From contig NZ_VSFA01000024.1 in NCBI RefSeq assembly GCF_008119785.1, positions 1 through 64,000 of the forward strand: a DNA stretch of 64,000 nucleotides, given 5' to 3'. This document shows, one piece after another, positions 55,385 to 63,204 of the stretch (position 1 is the stretch's first letter; each line of letters opens with the position of its first letter). The stretch is from Micromonospora sp. MP36 (GTDB lineage Bacteria > Actinomycetota > Actinomycetes > Mycobacteriales > Micromonosporaceae). Under the pieces are notes generated by a model, which was not told the DNA's origin, made no database searches, and was given only the letters and a program-made list of their open reading frames with translations. The position numbers were made by a program, and so were the translations under genes.

Positions 55385-56746
55385 ATGTGGATCAACAAAC
55401 CTGGCCGGCTTCCCTGGCGGGCGGTGCTGTCGGCGGCAGCCGCGGCATGTCTCGCCGGCGCTGGGCTCGCGGCCCCCGCCGCAGCCGCCCCGGTCGCCGC
55501 CATCGAGTCGGCGCTGCCGAGCGGCAACACCACCTACCGGACGCTGGCCGACTACGAGCGCGACATGGAGACGTTGGCGCGTGAGCATTCCGATCTGGTC
55601 AAGCCGCTGACGCTTCCGTACCCGACGTCGTCGGGCCGGCTGGTCCGCGGCATCGAGATCTCCCGCGACGTACGGAACAACGACGGCAAGCCGGTCTTCG
55701 TCACGGTCGGGATGCATCACGGCAACGAGTGGCCCAGCGGTGAACTGGTCATGGAGTACGCCGTCGATCTGGTGCGCAGCGCCTCCGCCGGCGATCCCTA
55801 CGTCTCGTCCCTGCTGGACCGCGCCCGGCTCGTGGTCGTACCGGTCGTCAACGTGGACGGGTTCGTGCGCAACCGTCGGCAGACCGACACCAACGTCGAC
55901 ATGAACCGCAACTACGGGTTCGGCTGGCTGCCGATCTCGACGGGCGGCGCGGCGCCCTGGTCGGAGCCGGAGGCGCGGAACATCGAATGGCTGCTGTCAA
56001 CCCGGCAGGCCACCACCTTCGTCACCCAGCACACGTGCATCCAGGTCGTCCTCTACCCTCCCCTGCAGCTGGCGGCCGGGCCGACCCAGGACGTGGCGCG
56101 GTTCGAGGATCTGGCGACCAGGATGGCCAAGCGCTACGGCCCGAATTACATCGCGCGCGACTCCGCCCACGACTACGAGACGACCGGTGAGGCGATCGAC
56201 TGGGCCTACTTCGCCACCCGGGGGCTGGCGCTGACGGCCGAGACCTGCCCCGACCGGGGCGTCGCGAGGACATTCCAGACCCAGGTCACGGACGCCTACC
56301 CGGCCCACCGGTTGGCCATGTTCGAGGCGTTGGAGAACACCGCTGACCCGGCGCAGCATGCGGTCATCGAAGGCAAGGCACCCAAGGACGCGGTGCTGCG
56401 GATCAGAAAGTCCTTCGACATGTACACCCAGCCGTACCCGCAGCCGGACGGCACCACGCGGCCGAGCGGGTTCCCCACGACCCTGACCTCCGACCTGGAC
56501 ATCACCCGGCCGAACGGCAAGTTCCGCTGGTCGGTCAACCCGTCGTACCGGCCGGTGCCGCCGTACCAGGCCGACGGCGTGCACCCGAACCAGACCGGCT
56601 TCCACGCCGAGCCGTGGATCCTGACGTGCGAGCGGCCGGACGGCACGGTCCTGCAGCGGACGCCGGTGAACGTCGACCTGGGCCAGACGGTCACGGTCGA
56701 CCTGCAGCAGTGCATCCGCAACTTCCACAAGAAGGACCCGAGGTAA
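55385..56746 (+). CDS. Secreted M14 family zinc carboxypeptidase
   Basis: The 453-residue exported peptidase has a signal peptide at about 7-34 (AVLSAAAAACLAGAGLAAPA). The M14 domain (about 48-320) has the zinc motif VGMHHGNEWPSGELVMEYAV (HxxE), NVDGFVRNRR (Arg for substrate binding), TNVDMNRNYGFGW, the third zinc ligand in TTFVTQHTCIQVVLYPP, and the catalytic Glu region LALTAETCPDRG. A C-terminal beta domain (about 345-453, TQPYPQPDGTTRPSGFPTTL) follows. Expected to trim C-terminal residues from peptides outside the cell, alongside the M4 protease. ATG 55385 is chosen for the signal peptide; an in-frame start at 55349 is unsupported. A strong hairpin follows. Confidence 0.9.
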   Translation: MWINKPGRLPWRAVLSAAAAACLAGAGLAAPAAAAPVAAIESALPSGNTTYRTLADYERDMETLAREHSDLVKPLTLPYPTSSGRLVRGIEISRDVRNNDGKPVFVTVGMHHGNEWPSGELVMEYAVDLVRSASAGDPYVSSLLDRARLVVVPVVNVDGFVRNRRQTDTNVDMNRNYGFGWLPISTGGAAPWSEPEARNIEWLLSTRQATTFVTQHTCIQVVLYPPLQLAAGPTQDVARFEDLATRMAKRYGPNYIARDSAHDYETTGEAIDWAYFATRGLALTAETCPDRGVARTFQTQVTDAYPAHRLAMFEALENTADPAQHAVIEGKAPKDAVLRIRKSFDMYTQPYPQPDGTTRPSGFPTTLTSDLDITRPNGKFRWSVNPSYRPVPPYQADGVHPNQTGFHAEPWILTCERPDGTVLQRTPVNVDLGQTVTVDLQQCIRNFHKKDPR

Positions 56747-56761
56747 CACCCGCTGGACACG

Positions 56762-56801
56762 GTGCCGGCCGGTTCCGACGCAGCTCGGAGCCGGCCGGCA
56801 C
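56762..56801 (+). terminator. Terminator of the carboxypeptidase gene
   Basis: An essentially continuous 17-bp stem (56762-56778 with 56785-56801, one G-T pair) with a 6-base loop starts 16 bases after the stop codon. Confidence 0.85.
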
Positions 56802-57496
56802 GCACTGATCGGGTACGGCAGGGCTGCCACCGCCACCAGCCCCTTACCGCCCTGCCCCACGAAAACGGTCTCACCAGGCAATATTGAATAGCATTGAATG
56901 CTGACCCCAAGTGCAGTTGAGCAGCATGTTCGAATCGGGGGGACACCGTCAGCGCCCTGCGCAGGAAAATGTAAAACCGCAGGTCAGAGCGGCAGCATTC
57001 AGGACAGTTCACGCTGGCGGTCGGCGCCGACCGCCCGCTCAGCACGTCGTTGATCACCCGTCGGCTGCGCGACCGCCGGCTCGGTGCCGGCGGCACCTTC
57101 ACGGCGTCGCATCTCGCGGCGATCCCGTTTGCCAGCTTCGCGTGCACGACCGCGGCTCGTGCGGGCGCCACCAGAGTGGACATCAGCCGACCGTCCGACT
57201 CGGTCGGCCGCGCGGGCACCCCTCCTGACACGTCGTGCACAATCGACCTGATCCATCACATAGTTCCGGCGTGTTCCTCTTTGCGCCGTGTTAGCTTTTC
57301 CTCCAATTCATCTCGACCCAAACCAGACCGAATCGGCACAAACCGGACATTCGGCATTTAAGGGTCGATAGTGCTCACGCATTACGGGGGAAGAGGAGCT
57401 GATGGGAAGTAGATGGATTGCCACCGCCGGCCGCACAGGGGAGCCCGACTTCGCACCGCGGAGCGGCCGCACGACGCCGGCCAAGGAGGGGATCCG
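56802..57496. other. Promoter region of the glycan operon, no supported gene
   Basis: This stretch of about 700 bp is clearly richer in A+T than the rest of the window. It contains a perfect palindrome AGCATTGAATGCT (56890-56902) and an inverted repeat CCGAAT-N15-ATTCGG (57328-57354) about 145 bp before the first gene. Open frames on both strands show no family resemblance and no good ribosome sites. A long, complex promoter for the exopolysaccharide operon, or the relic of a lost gene, are both possible. Confidence 0.45.
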
Positions 57497-58429
57497 GTGA
57501 CCCCGTACCGGGAGGGCATTGACACGCACGTCCCCAACCAGCCGTCCGAGCCGGCGCTCACCGCACCGTCCGGGCAGGGTGACCGGACACTGAGCATCCT
57601 GCGGATGCGGGAACGGCCCGCGGACGAGGCCGGAGTGGTCGACGCTGCTCCCGAGCGGCAGACCGTGAGCGTGGTCATCCCGACGCTCAACGAGGAGAAG
57701 AACATCGCATGGGTGCTCGAGCGCATGCCGCCGATCGTCGACGAGGTGCTCCTCGTCGATGGGCACTCGTCGGACCGTACGGTCGAGGTCGCCCGCGCCA
57801 TCCGGCCGGACATCGTGGTGCTGACCCAGCACTGCCGAGGCAAGGGCGACGCGTTGCGGGTGGCGTTCGCCGCGGCCACCGGCGACCTGATCGTGATGAT
57901 CGACGCCGACGGCAGCATGGATCCCGGCGAGATCCACCGCTTCGTCACCCCGCTCATGAACGGATACGACTTCGTCAAGGGCTCCCGATTCCTGGCCGGC
58001 GGCGGGTCGACCGACCTGACTCCGCTGCGCCGTAGCGGCAACCAGGTGCTGGTGCGGTTGACGAACAGCTTCTTCCTGGTCCGCTTCACCGCCCTGTGCT
58101 ACGGCGTCCTGTCGTTCCGCCGTGACTGCCTGCCGGCGCTCGCCCTGACCGCACACGGCTTCGAGATCGAGACCGAACTCGTGGTCCACGCGCTGAAGGC
58201 GAACCTGCGCATCGCCGAGGTGCCGAGCAACGAACTCCCCCGCCGCTGCGGCATCTCCAACCTGCGTACCTTCCGGGACGGTCAGCGGGTGCTCCGGACC
58301 CTGATCAGGGAGCGGGTCGTACGGCGCCCTCGACCCGTGGTGGACCCGATCGACCACCGCGTGTTGCAGCGGTGGCAGCCCCCGACCGGCGAGTCGACCA
58401 GCCCGACCCTGAGCGAGGTGCCCCGATGA
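57497..58429 (+). CDS. Glycosyltransferase family 2 (DPM1-like)
   Basis: The 310-residue enzyme has an unstructured N-terminal 60 residues and then a GT-A fold: VSVVIPTLNEEKNIAWVLER, DEVLLVDGHSSDRTVEVA, QHCRGKGDALRVAFAAATGD, the nucleotide-sugar/metal motif IVMIDADGSMDPGEI and DFVKGSRFLAGGGSTDLTPL. The later helices include a TNSFFLVRFTALCYGVLSF segment and HGFEIETELVVHALKA. It has no strong transmembrane anchor. It probably transfers a sugar to a lipid carrier or to a growing glycan. GTG 57497 has AAGGAGG seven bases upstream. First gene of a run of six genes coupled by overlaps. Confidence 0.9.
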   Translation: MTPYREGIDTHVPNQPSEPALTAPSGQGDRTLSILRMRERPADEAGVVDAAPERQTVSVVIPTLNEEKNIAWVLERMPPIVDEVLLVDGHSSDRTVEVARAIRPDIVVLTQHCRGKGDALRVAFAAATGDLIVMIDADGSMDPGEIHRFVTPLMNGYDFVKGSRFLAGGGSTDLTPLRRSGNQVLVRLTNSFFLVRFTALCYGVLSFRRDCLPALALTAHGFEIETELVVHALKANLRIAEVPSNELPRRCGISNLRTFRDGQRVLRTLIRERVVRRPRPVVDPIDHRVLQRWQPPTGESTSPTLSEVPR

Positions 58430-59745
58430 GGACGCGTTTCCGGCGGCGCGCCCGGGTGGCGCGCGGTGTCTACGCCCTCGCCCTGCTGCTGGGCCTACCG
58501 CTCGGCGTCGCACCCCTGCCCGGCGGGCTCGCCACACCGGCCAGGGCTGCTACCGGCGACATCGGCCACGTCGGTCCGTCCACCTCGGGTGACGGCTCGG
58601 CGGCGACCGGGGAGAAGCCGGAGAGCAAGCTGTGGTGGAACGACGGCGCCTGGTGGGCCGTGCTCTTCCACACCAGCAGCCAGACCCACCACATCTTCCG
58701 GCTGGACCGCTCCAGCCAGCAGTGGGTCGACACCGGAACCGTGGTCGACAACCGGCCGAAGACCCGCTCCGACGCGTTGTGGGACGGCACCCGGCTCTAC
58801 GTCTCGTCACACGTGCGGGCCAGTTCCTCCGCGGACGCGGCCGCGGGCAACCCGGCCCGGCTCTACCGCTTCAGCTACCACGCCGCGACGAAGACCTACA
58901 CCCGCGACACCGGCTTCCCGGTGCAGATCAGCAACTACTCCAGCGAGACCCTGACCATCGACAAGGACTCGACGGGCGTGCTCTGGGCGACCTGGACGCA
59001 GGGCTCGAAGGTCTACGCCAACAACACGACGGGCGGGGACGCAGTCTGGGGCACCCCGTTCGTACTCCCGGTCGACGCCGCCGCGGACCTGTCCAGCGAC
59101 GACATCTCGTCGGTGGTGAGCTTCGGGGGCTCCCGGATCGGCGTGATGTGGAGCAACCAGCCGAGGTCCGCGGTGTACTTCGCCGAGCACGTCGACGGCG
59201 CGTCGCGCTCCACCTGGGGCGTCTCGCGTACGGCGGTCCAGGGTCCGAACAGCGCCGACGACCACATCAACCTCAAGGCGCTCGAGGCCGACGCCTCCGG
59301 ACGGGTCTTCGCGGTCATCAAGACCAGCCTCGACGACGCCGGCGCCACGACCTCGGCGCCGCTGATCATGCTCCTCGCCCGGGACACGTCGACCGGCAAC
59401 TGGTCCAGCTACCAGGTCGGGCGGATCAAGGACTGCCACACCCGGCCGGTCCTGCTGCTCGACTCCGAACATCAGATGCTGTACGTCTTCATGACCGCGC
59501 CGGACACCGGCTGCCCCTACACGGGCTACCCCGGCACGATCTTCATGAAGAGCTCCCCGATGGGCGGCATCGCCTTCCCCGACGGTCGCGGCACCCCGGT
59601 CATCAGGGACGCCCTCTCGCCCAACATGAACAACGTGACGAGCACCAAGCAAAGCGTCACCAGCGCCACCGGCATGGTCATCCTGGCCAGCAACGACGTC
59701 ACCCAGCGCTACTGGCACGCCGACATCCCGCTGGGCTCGTCGTGA
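58426..59745 (+). CDS. Secreted beta-propeller-like protein of a glycan operon
   Basis: The 439-residue exported protein has a signal peptide at about 10-42 (VYALALLLGLPLGVAPLPGG). The remainder is rich in beta-strand motifs with aromatic residues (KLWWNDGAWWAVLFHTSSQT, IFRLDRSSQQWVDTGTVVDN, LWDGTRLYVSSH, IDKDSTGVLWATWTQGSKVY, RIGVMWSNQPRSAVYFAEH), like sialidase or exo-alpha propellers. No catalytic Asp-box set is evident, so a binding or structural role is as likely as an enzymatic one. Its ATG overlaps the GT2 stop and its TGA overlaps the next GTG. Cotranslation with cytoplasmic glycan enzymes suggests a surface polysaccharide accessory. Confidence 0.75.
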   Translation: MRTRFRRRARVARGVYALALLLGLPLGVAPLPGGLATPARAATGDIGHVGPSTSGDGSAATGEKPESKLWWNDGAWWAVLFHTSSQTHHIFRLDRSSQQWVDTGTVVDNRPKTRSDALWDGTRLYVSSHVRASSSADAAAGNPARLYRFSYHAATKTYTRDTGFPVQISNYSSETLTIDKDSTGVLWATWTQGSKVYANNTTGGDAVWGTPFVLPVDAAADLSSDDISSVVSFGGSRIGVMWSNQPRSAVYFAEHVDGASRSTWGVSRTAVQGPNSADDHINLKALEADASGRVFAVIKTSLDDAGATTSAPLIMLLARDTSTGNWSSYQVGRIKDCHTRPVLLLDSEHQMLYVFMTAPDTGCPYTGYPGTIFMKSSPMGGIAFPDGRGTPVIRDALSPNMNNVTSTKQSVTSATGMVILASNDVTQRYWHADIPLGSS

Positions 59746-60857
59746 GCGCCGGGACCACCCTCAAGCCCCGCCTCGGACCGGCACCCGGCGACCCGCGACC
59801 GCTGCGGGTGACGAGTCCAGCCCCGGTCGACACGTGGGAGCAGGTGCTCGCCTCCGCGCCGAACGCACTGCCCAGCCAGACACCGACCTGGCTCCGCTGC
59901 GTGTGCACGGTCGAAGGCTACGAAGACGTCTCGCGGCTCTACGAGACCGTCGACGGAAGGCGCCTCGTCCTTCCGCTCGTACGACGCCCGGGACTCGGTC
60001 CGATCCTCGCGACGGACTTCGGACTCCCCGTCGGCTGGGGACCGGGCGGGCTGGTCTGCGACGGCGGCGAACTCCGCCCGGAGGACGTCCGCATGGTGGT
60101 CGCCGACCTGGCACAGCGGCACGTACTGAGCACCCTGGTCCGCCCCGACCCGGCGACGGCCGGGACGTGGGACGCGGTGGTGCCGGCGAGCGTGCTGCGC
60201 GAGGAGCGGATGACGCAGACGGTCTTCCTCGACGGCGGCTTCGACGAGGTCTGGCGCAAGCGGTTCCGCAGCGACACCCGCAACCGGATCCGCCGCGCGG
60301 AGCGGGCCGGCGTCCTCGTCGAGTGTGACGACACGGGCCGGCTGGTCCCAGCCTTCCATCGGCTCTACGGTGAGTCCGTCGACCGCTGGGCGCGGCGGGA
60401 CCGGCTCCCGCTCCCGCTCGCCCGGCGGCTGGCGGCCCGCCGCGAGCCGCACCGAAAGCTGGAGACCGTCGCGGCCAGGCTCGGCTCCCGGTGCCGGATA
60501 TACGCCGCGTACCACGAGGGACGACCGGTCGCCGCGATCGTCGTGCTACTCGGGGCGACGACCGCGATGTACTGGCGCGGCGCCATGCTGGAGAAGCTCG
60601 CCGGACCCGTCTACGCCAACTACCTACTGCACAAGACGGCGATCGCGGACGCGATCGAGGCCGGGTGCACGGCCTACAACATGGGCGACTCGGCACGGGT
60701 GTCCTCGTTGGAGCTGTTCAAGAGCCGCTTCGGTGCCGTCAGCCAGGACTACGCCAGCTACCGGATCGAGCGGGTGCCGATCACCCCGCTGGTCCAGCGC
60801 GCTCGGGGCGGCGTACGGCGGATCCTGGCGCTCCGACCGGTGCGGAGCAGTGCATGA
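59742..60857 (+). CDS. FemAB/CelD-like GNAT N-acyltransferase
   Basis: The 371-residue protein belongs to the double-GNAT (Acetyltransf_6, FemAB-like) proteins found in exopolysaccharide clusters. Motifs: WEQVLASAPNALPSQTPTWL, DGRRLVLPLVRRPGLGPIL, FDEVWRKRFRSDTRNRIRRA (basic helix), FHRLYGESVDRWARRDRLPL, YAAYHEGRPVAAIVVLLGAT, and the second-domain signature YANYLLHKTAIADAIEAGCT leading to YNMGDSARVSSLELFKSRFG. It may aminoacylate or acylate a sugar in the polymer. GTG 59742 overlaps the previous stop; the TGA overlaps the next ATG. Confidence 0.85.
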   Translation: MSAGTTLKPRLGPAPGDPRPLRVTSPAPVDTWEQVLASAPNALPSQTPTWLRCVCTVEGYEDVSRLYETVDGRRLVLPLVRRPGLGPILATDFGLPVGWGPGGLVCDGGELRPEDVRMVVADLAQRHVLSTLVRPDPATAGTWDAVVPASVLREERMTQTVFLDGGFDEVWRKRFRSDTRNRIRRAERAGVLVECDDTGRLVPAFHRLYGESVDRWARRDRLPLPLARRLAARREPHRKLETVAARLGSRCRIYAAYHEGRPVAAIVVLLGATTAMYWRGAMLEKLAGPVYANYLLHKTAIADAIEAGCTAYNMGDSARVSSLELFKSRFGAVSQDYASYRIERVPITPLVQRARGGVRRILALRPVRSSA

Positions 60858-62164
60858 TCCGTACGCCGCCGGGCCCGCCGACGGCGGTGGCGGGCCGTCC
60901 CGAAGCGCCGCGGCCGGCGGAACCGGCCACGGCCGCCCACGGGCTCGCCCGGGGGGTGCTGGCCGGCCTCGACGAAGCCGGCGTCCGCTGGTGCCTGCTG
61001 CGCGGCGGCCCGGAGACGCTCATCGCCCCCGGAGACCTGGATCTCCTGGTCGCGCCGGCCGATCTCGCGCGGGCCGCGGCCGTCCTGGCGGAACACGGCC
61101 TGGTCCGGCTGGCCAGTCACGGCCGGGGCAGTCACCGCTTCTTCCTCGGGCTCGACCGGTCCACCAGTTCGTGGGTCGAACTCGACCTGGTGACGGAGCT
61201 TGCCTACGGCCGTCACTTCGAGGTGCACGCCCTCGCCGCCGACCAGTGCCTGGACCGCCGGGCACGCGAGGACGACGTGTGGGTGCTCGCGCCCGGCGAC
61301 GAGTTCTGGGCGCTGCTGCTGCACTGTGTGCTCGACAAGGGCACGGTCGCCGACCACCATCTACGCCGGCTGCGACAGCTGGAGGACGACGCCACGCTCG
61401 ACGGTCCACTCGCCCGGGCGCTACCGGACCGGGCGGCCCGGATGCTGCTGGCCTACTGGCGGGCCGGGCGCCCGGCGGCGCTGCCGGCCGTACGTCGGCG
61501 GCTGCTCGCCGCCTGCTGGTGGGCCCGTCCGGCCAGCGCGGCCGGCCGTCTCGTCGGCTCGGCCGTCCTGCGCTCGATTGAGCGGCCGTTGCAGGCGTGG
61601 AGCCGTCGCGGTGCCGCCGTCGCCCTGATCGGTCCCGACGGATCGGGCAAGTCGACCCTGGCCCAGGGCATCGAGTCGGCGTTCTACTTTCCGGTACGCC
61701 GCGTCTACATGGGGCTGTGGCCGTCGCACGAGGCACCGCGCAGCACCGCCGAGCAGGGCGTACGCATTCTGCTGCGCCCGTTCACCGTGTGGCGTCGCTA
61801 CCTGGCGGCCGTGCGCCACCGGGCACTGGGCCGAATGGTGGTCTTCGACCGCTACGTCTACGACGCCCTGCTGCCGCCGCGCGGGCCGCTGGTCTGGCTC
61901 AAGCGGCCGTACTTCCAGCTGCTGAGCCGGCTCTGCCCGGCACCCGACGTGGTGCTGCTGCTGGACGTGCCAGGTTCGGTCATGCACCGCCGCTCCGGGG
62001 AGTACGACCCCGAGCACCTCGAGCGGGAACGCGAGCAGTACCGGCGGCTGCGCCGGCGTGTTCCGCACCTGGAGCGGGTGGACGCCGACCGGGCGCCGGA
62101 ACTGGTGCTCGCCGACGCACTCGGCCGGATCTGGCGGCACTACGTCGAGCGGACGGCCCGGTGA
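60854..62164 (+). CDS. Nucleotidyltransferase-like / thymidylate kinase-like fusion protein
   Basis: The 436-residue protein has two parts. Residues about 25-210 resemble a nucleotidyltransferase-like fold (RWCLLRGGPETLIAPGDLDL followed by LV, with the DxD of that family, and FWALLLHCVLDKG). Residues about 245-435 form a P-loop kinase related to thymidylate kinases: Walker A VALIGPDGSGKSTLAQGIES, a DRY-type segment MVVFDRYVYDALLPPRGP, PDVVLLLDVPGSVMHRRSGE and a lid with EHLEREREQYRRL. It might phosphorylate a sugar or lipid precursor rather than dTMP. Coupled to both neighbours by 4-base overlaps (ATGA and GTGA). Confidence 0.82.
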   Translation: MIRTPPGPPTAVAGRPEAPRPAEPATAAHGLARGVLAGLDEAGVRWCLLRGGPETLIAPGDLDLLVAPADLARAAAVLAEHGLVRLASHGRGSHRFFLGLDRSTSSWVELDLVTELAYGRHFEVHALAADQCLDRRAREDDVWVLAPGDEFWALLLHCVLDKGTVADHHLRRLRQLEDDATLDGPLARALPDRAARMLLAYWRAGRPAALPAVRRRLLAACWWARPASAAGRLVGSAVLRSIERPLQAWSRRGAAVALIGPDGSGKSTLAQGIESAFYFPVRRVYMGLWPSHEAPRSTAEQGVRILLRPFTVWRRYLAAVRHRALGRMVVFDRYVYDALLPPRGPLVWLKRPYFQLLSRLCPAPDVVLLLDVPGSVMHRRSGEYDPEHLEREREQYRRLRRRVPHLERVDADRAPELVLADALGRIWRHYVERTAR

Positions 62165-63204
62165 GGGGCGCCGTGCAGTGGGCGCAGCCGGTCCTGCGGG
62201 ACCGGCTGGCCTGCTGGCTGCACCGGCCCCAACGGAGCTGGACCGCCGCCGTGGCACCTCGCCTGGTCGCCCGGGCGACCGCCACCGACGACGCGCGGTG
62301 GCGGACCGAGTCCGTCGCCTTCACCAGCACGTCCGTCGCCGTGGCCACGGTAGGGGGCCGCGGGACCGACGGACGCTTCATGGTCAAGGTGCCGTGGACC
62401 GACCGGGCCGTCGAGGGCCTGCGGCGCCAGGCCGCGGTGCTCGACTTGCTGTGGACGCACCCGCGTCTGCCCGGCCTGCGCCCGCTCCTGCCGTACTGCG
62501 CGGCGCAGGGAGATGTCGAGGGGCGCTACTACTGCGTCGAGGGGGCGCTGCGGGGCACTCCGGCGAGCGGGATGATGCTGCGGCGTGCCCGGCGAGCCGC
62601 GCTGCTCGCCTCTGCCAGCCGGGTCATCCGCGACCTCCACCGGCGCACTCGGGAACGGACCCTGTTGGACCGGGCCGCGGTGGCGGAGTGGGTGGACGTC
62701 CCGCTCCGGCGGCTGGAGGCGTTCGCCGCCACCCGCCCGCGAGGTGCCCGGTTCCTCGACACGGTCTGGCGACTACGGGAGGAACTCGTCCTCGCCCTCG
62801 TCGGCCGCACCGTGCACACCTCCTGGATCCACGGCGACCTCTGGCCCGGCAACCTGCTGGCCACCTCCCCGGACGGCCAGGTGACCGGGATCGTCGACTG
62901 GGACCAGGCTTCGGCCCGCCAACTCCCCCTGCACGACCTGCTGCACCTGCACGTCCTCGCCCGTCGGCTGGCCCGCGGCGACGAACTCGGCGAGATCGTC
63001 GTCGAGGCACTGCGGCACGGCATCGACCGGGCGCTCGACGTCCCCGCCGACGAGGCGGCCGACTGGCTAGACGGCATCCCGCCCCGACCGGCCCTGCTCC
63101 TCTACTGGCTACGCCACATCCTGCTCTTCATCGACTCGGAAGGTGACCATGACGATCCACGCTGGATCCGCGGCAACGTCGAACGCGTCCTCGCCAGCGT
63201 CTGA
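62161..63204 (+). CDS. Aminoglycoside phosphotransferase-like (APH family) kinase
   Basis: The 347-residue protein has the APH/choline kinase fold: a basic N-terminal lobe (DGRFMVKVPWTDRAVEGLRR with the ATP Lys, AAVLDLLWTHPRLPGLRPLL), the catalytic loop SWIHGDLWPGNLLATSPDG (HxDxxxxN) and metal-binding Asp in VTGIVDWDQASARQLPLHDL. In a glycan operon such kinases more often phosphorylate a sugar, polyol or lipid-linked intermediate than an antibiotic. GTG 62161 overlaps the upstream stop, and the next gene starts within its last 56 bases. Confidence 0.88.
   Translation: MRGAVQWAQPVLRDRLACWLHRPQRSWTAAVAPRLVARATATDDARWRTESVAFTSTSVAVATVGGRGTDGRFMVKVPWTDRAVEGLRRQAAVLDLLWTHPRLPGLRPLLPYCAAQGDVEGRYYCVEGALRGTPASGMMLRRARRAALLASASRVIRDLHRRTRERTLLDRAAVAEWVDVPLRRLEAFAATRPRGARFLDTVWRLREELVLALVGRTVHTSWIHGDLWPGNLLATSPDGQVTGIVDWDQASARQLPLHDLLHLHVLARRLARGDELGEIVVEALRHGIDRALDVPADEAADWLDGIPPRPALLLYWLRHILLFIDSEGDHDDPRWIRGNVERVLASV

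Noticed and set aside
62161..63204. Aminoglycoside resistance gene
   Set aside because: Only the general APH fold is visible and the gene is embedded in a glycan operon; resistance is not supported.
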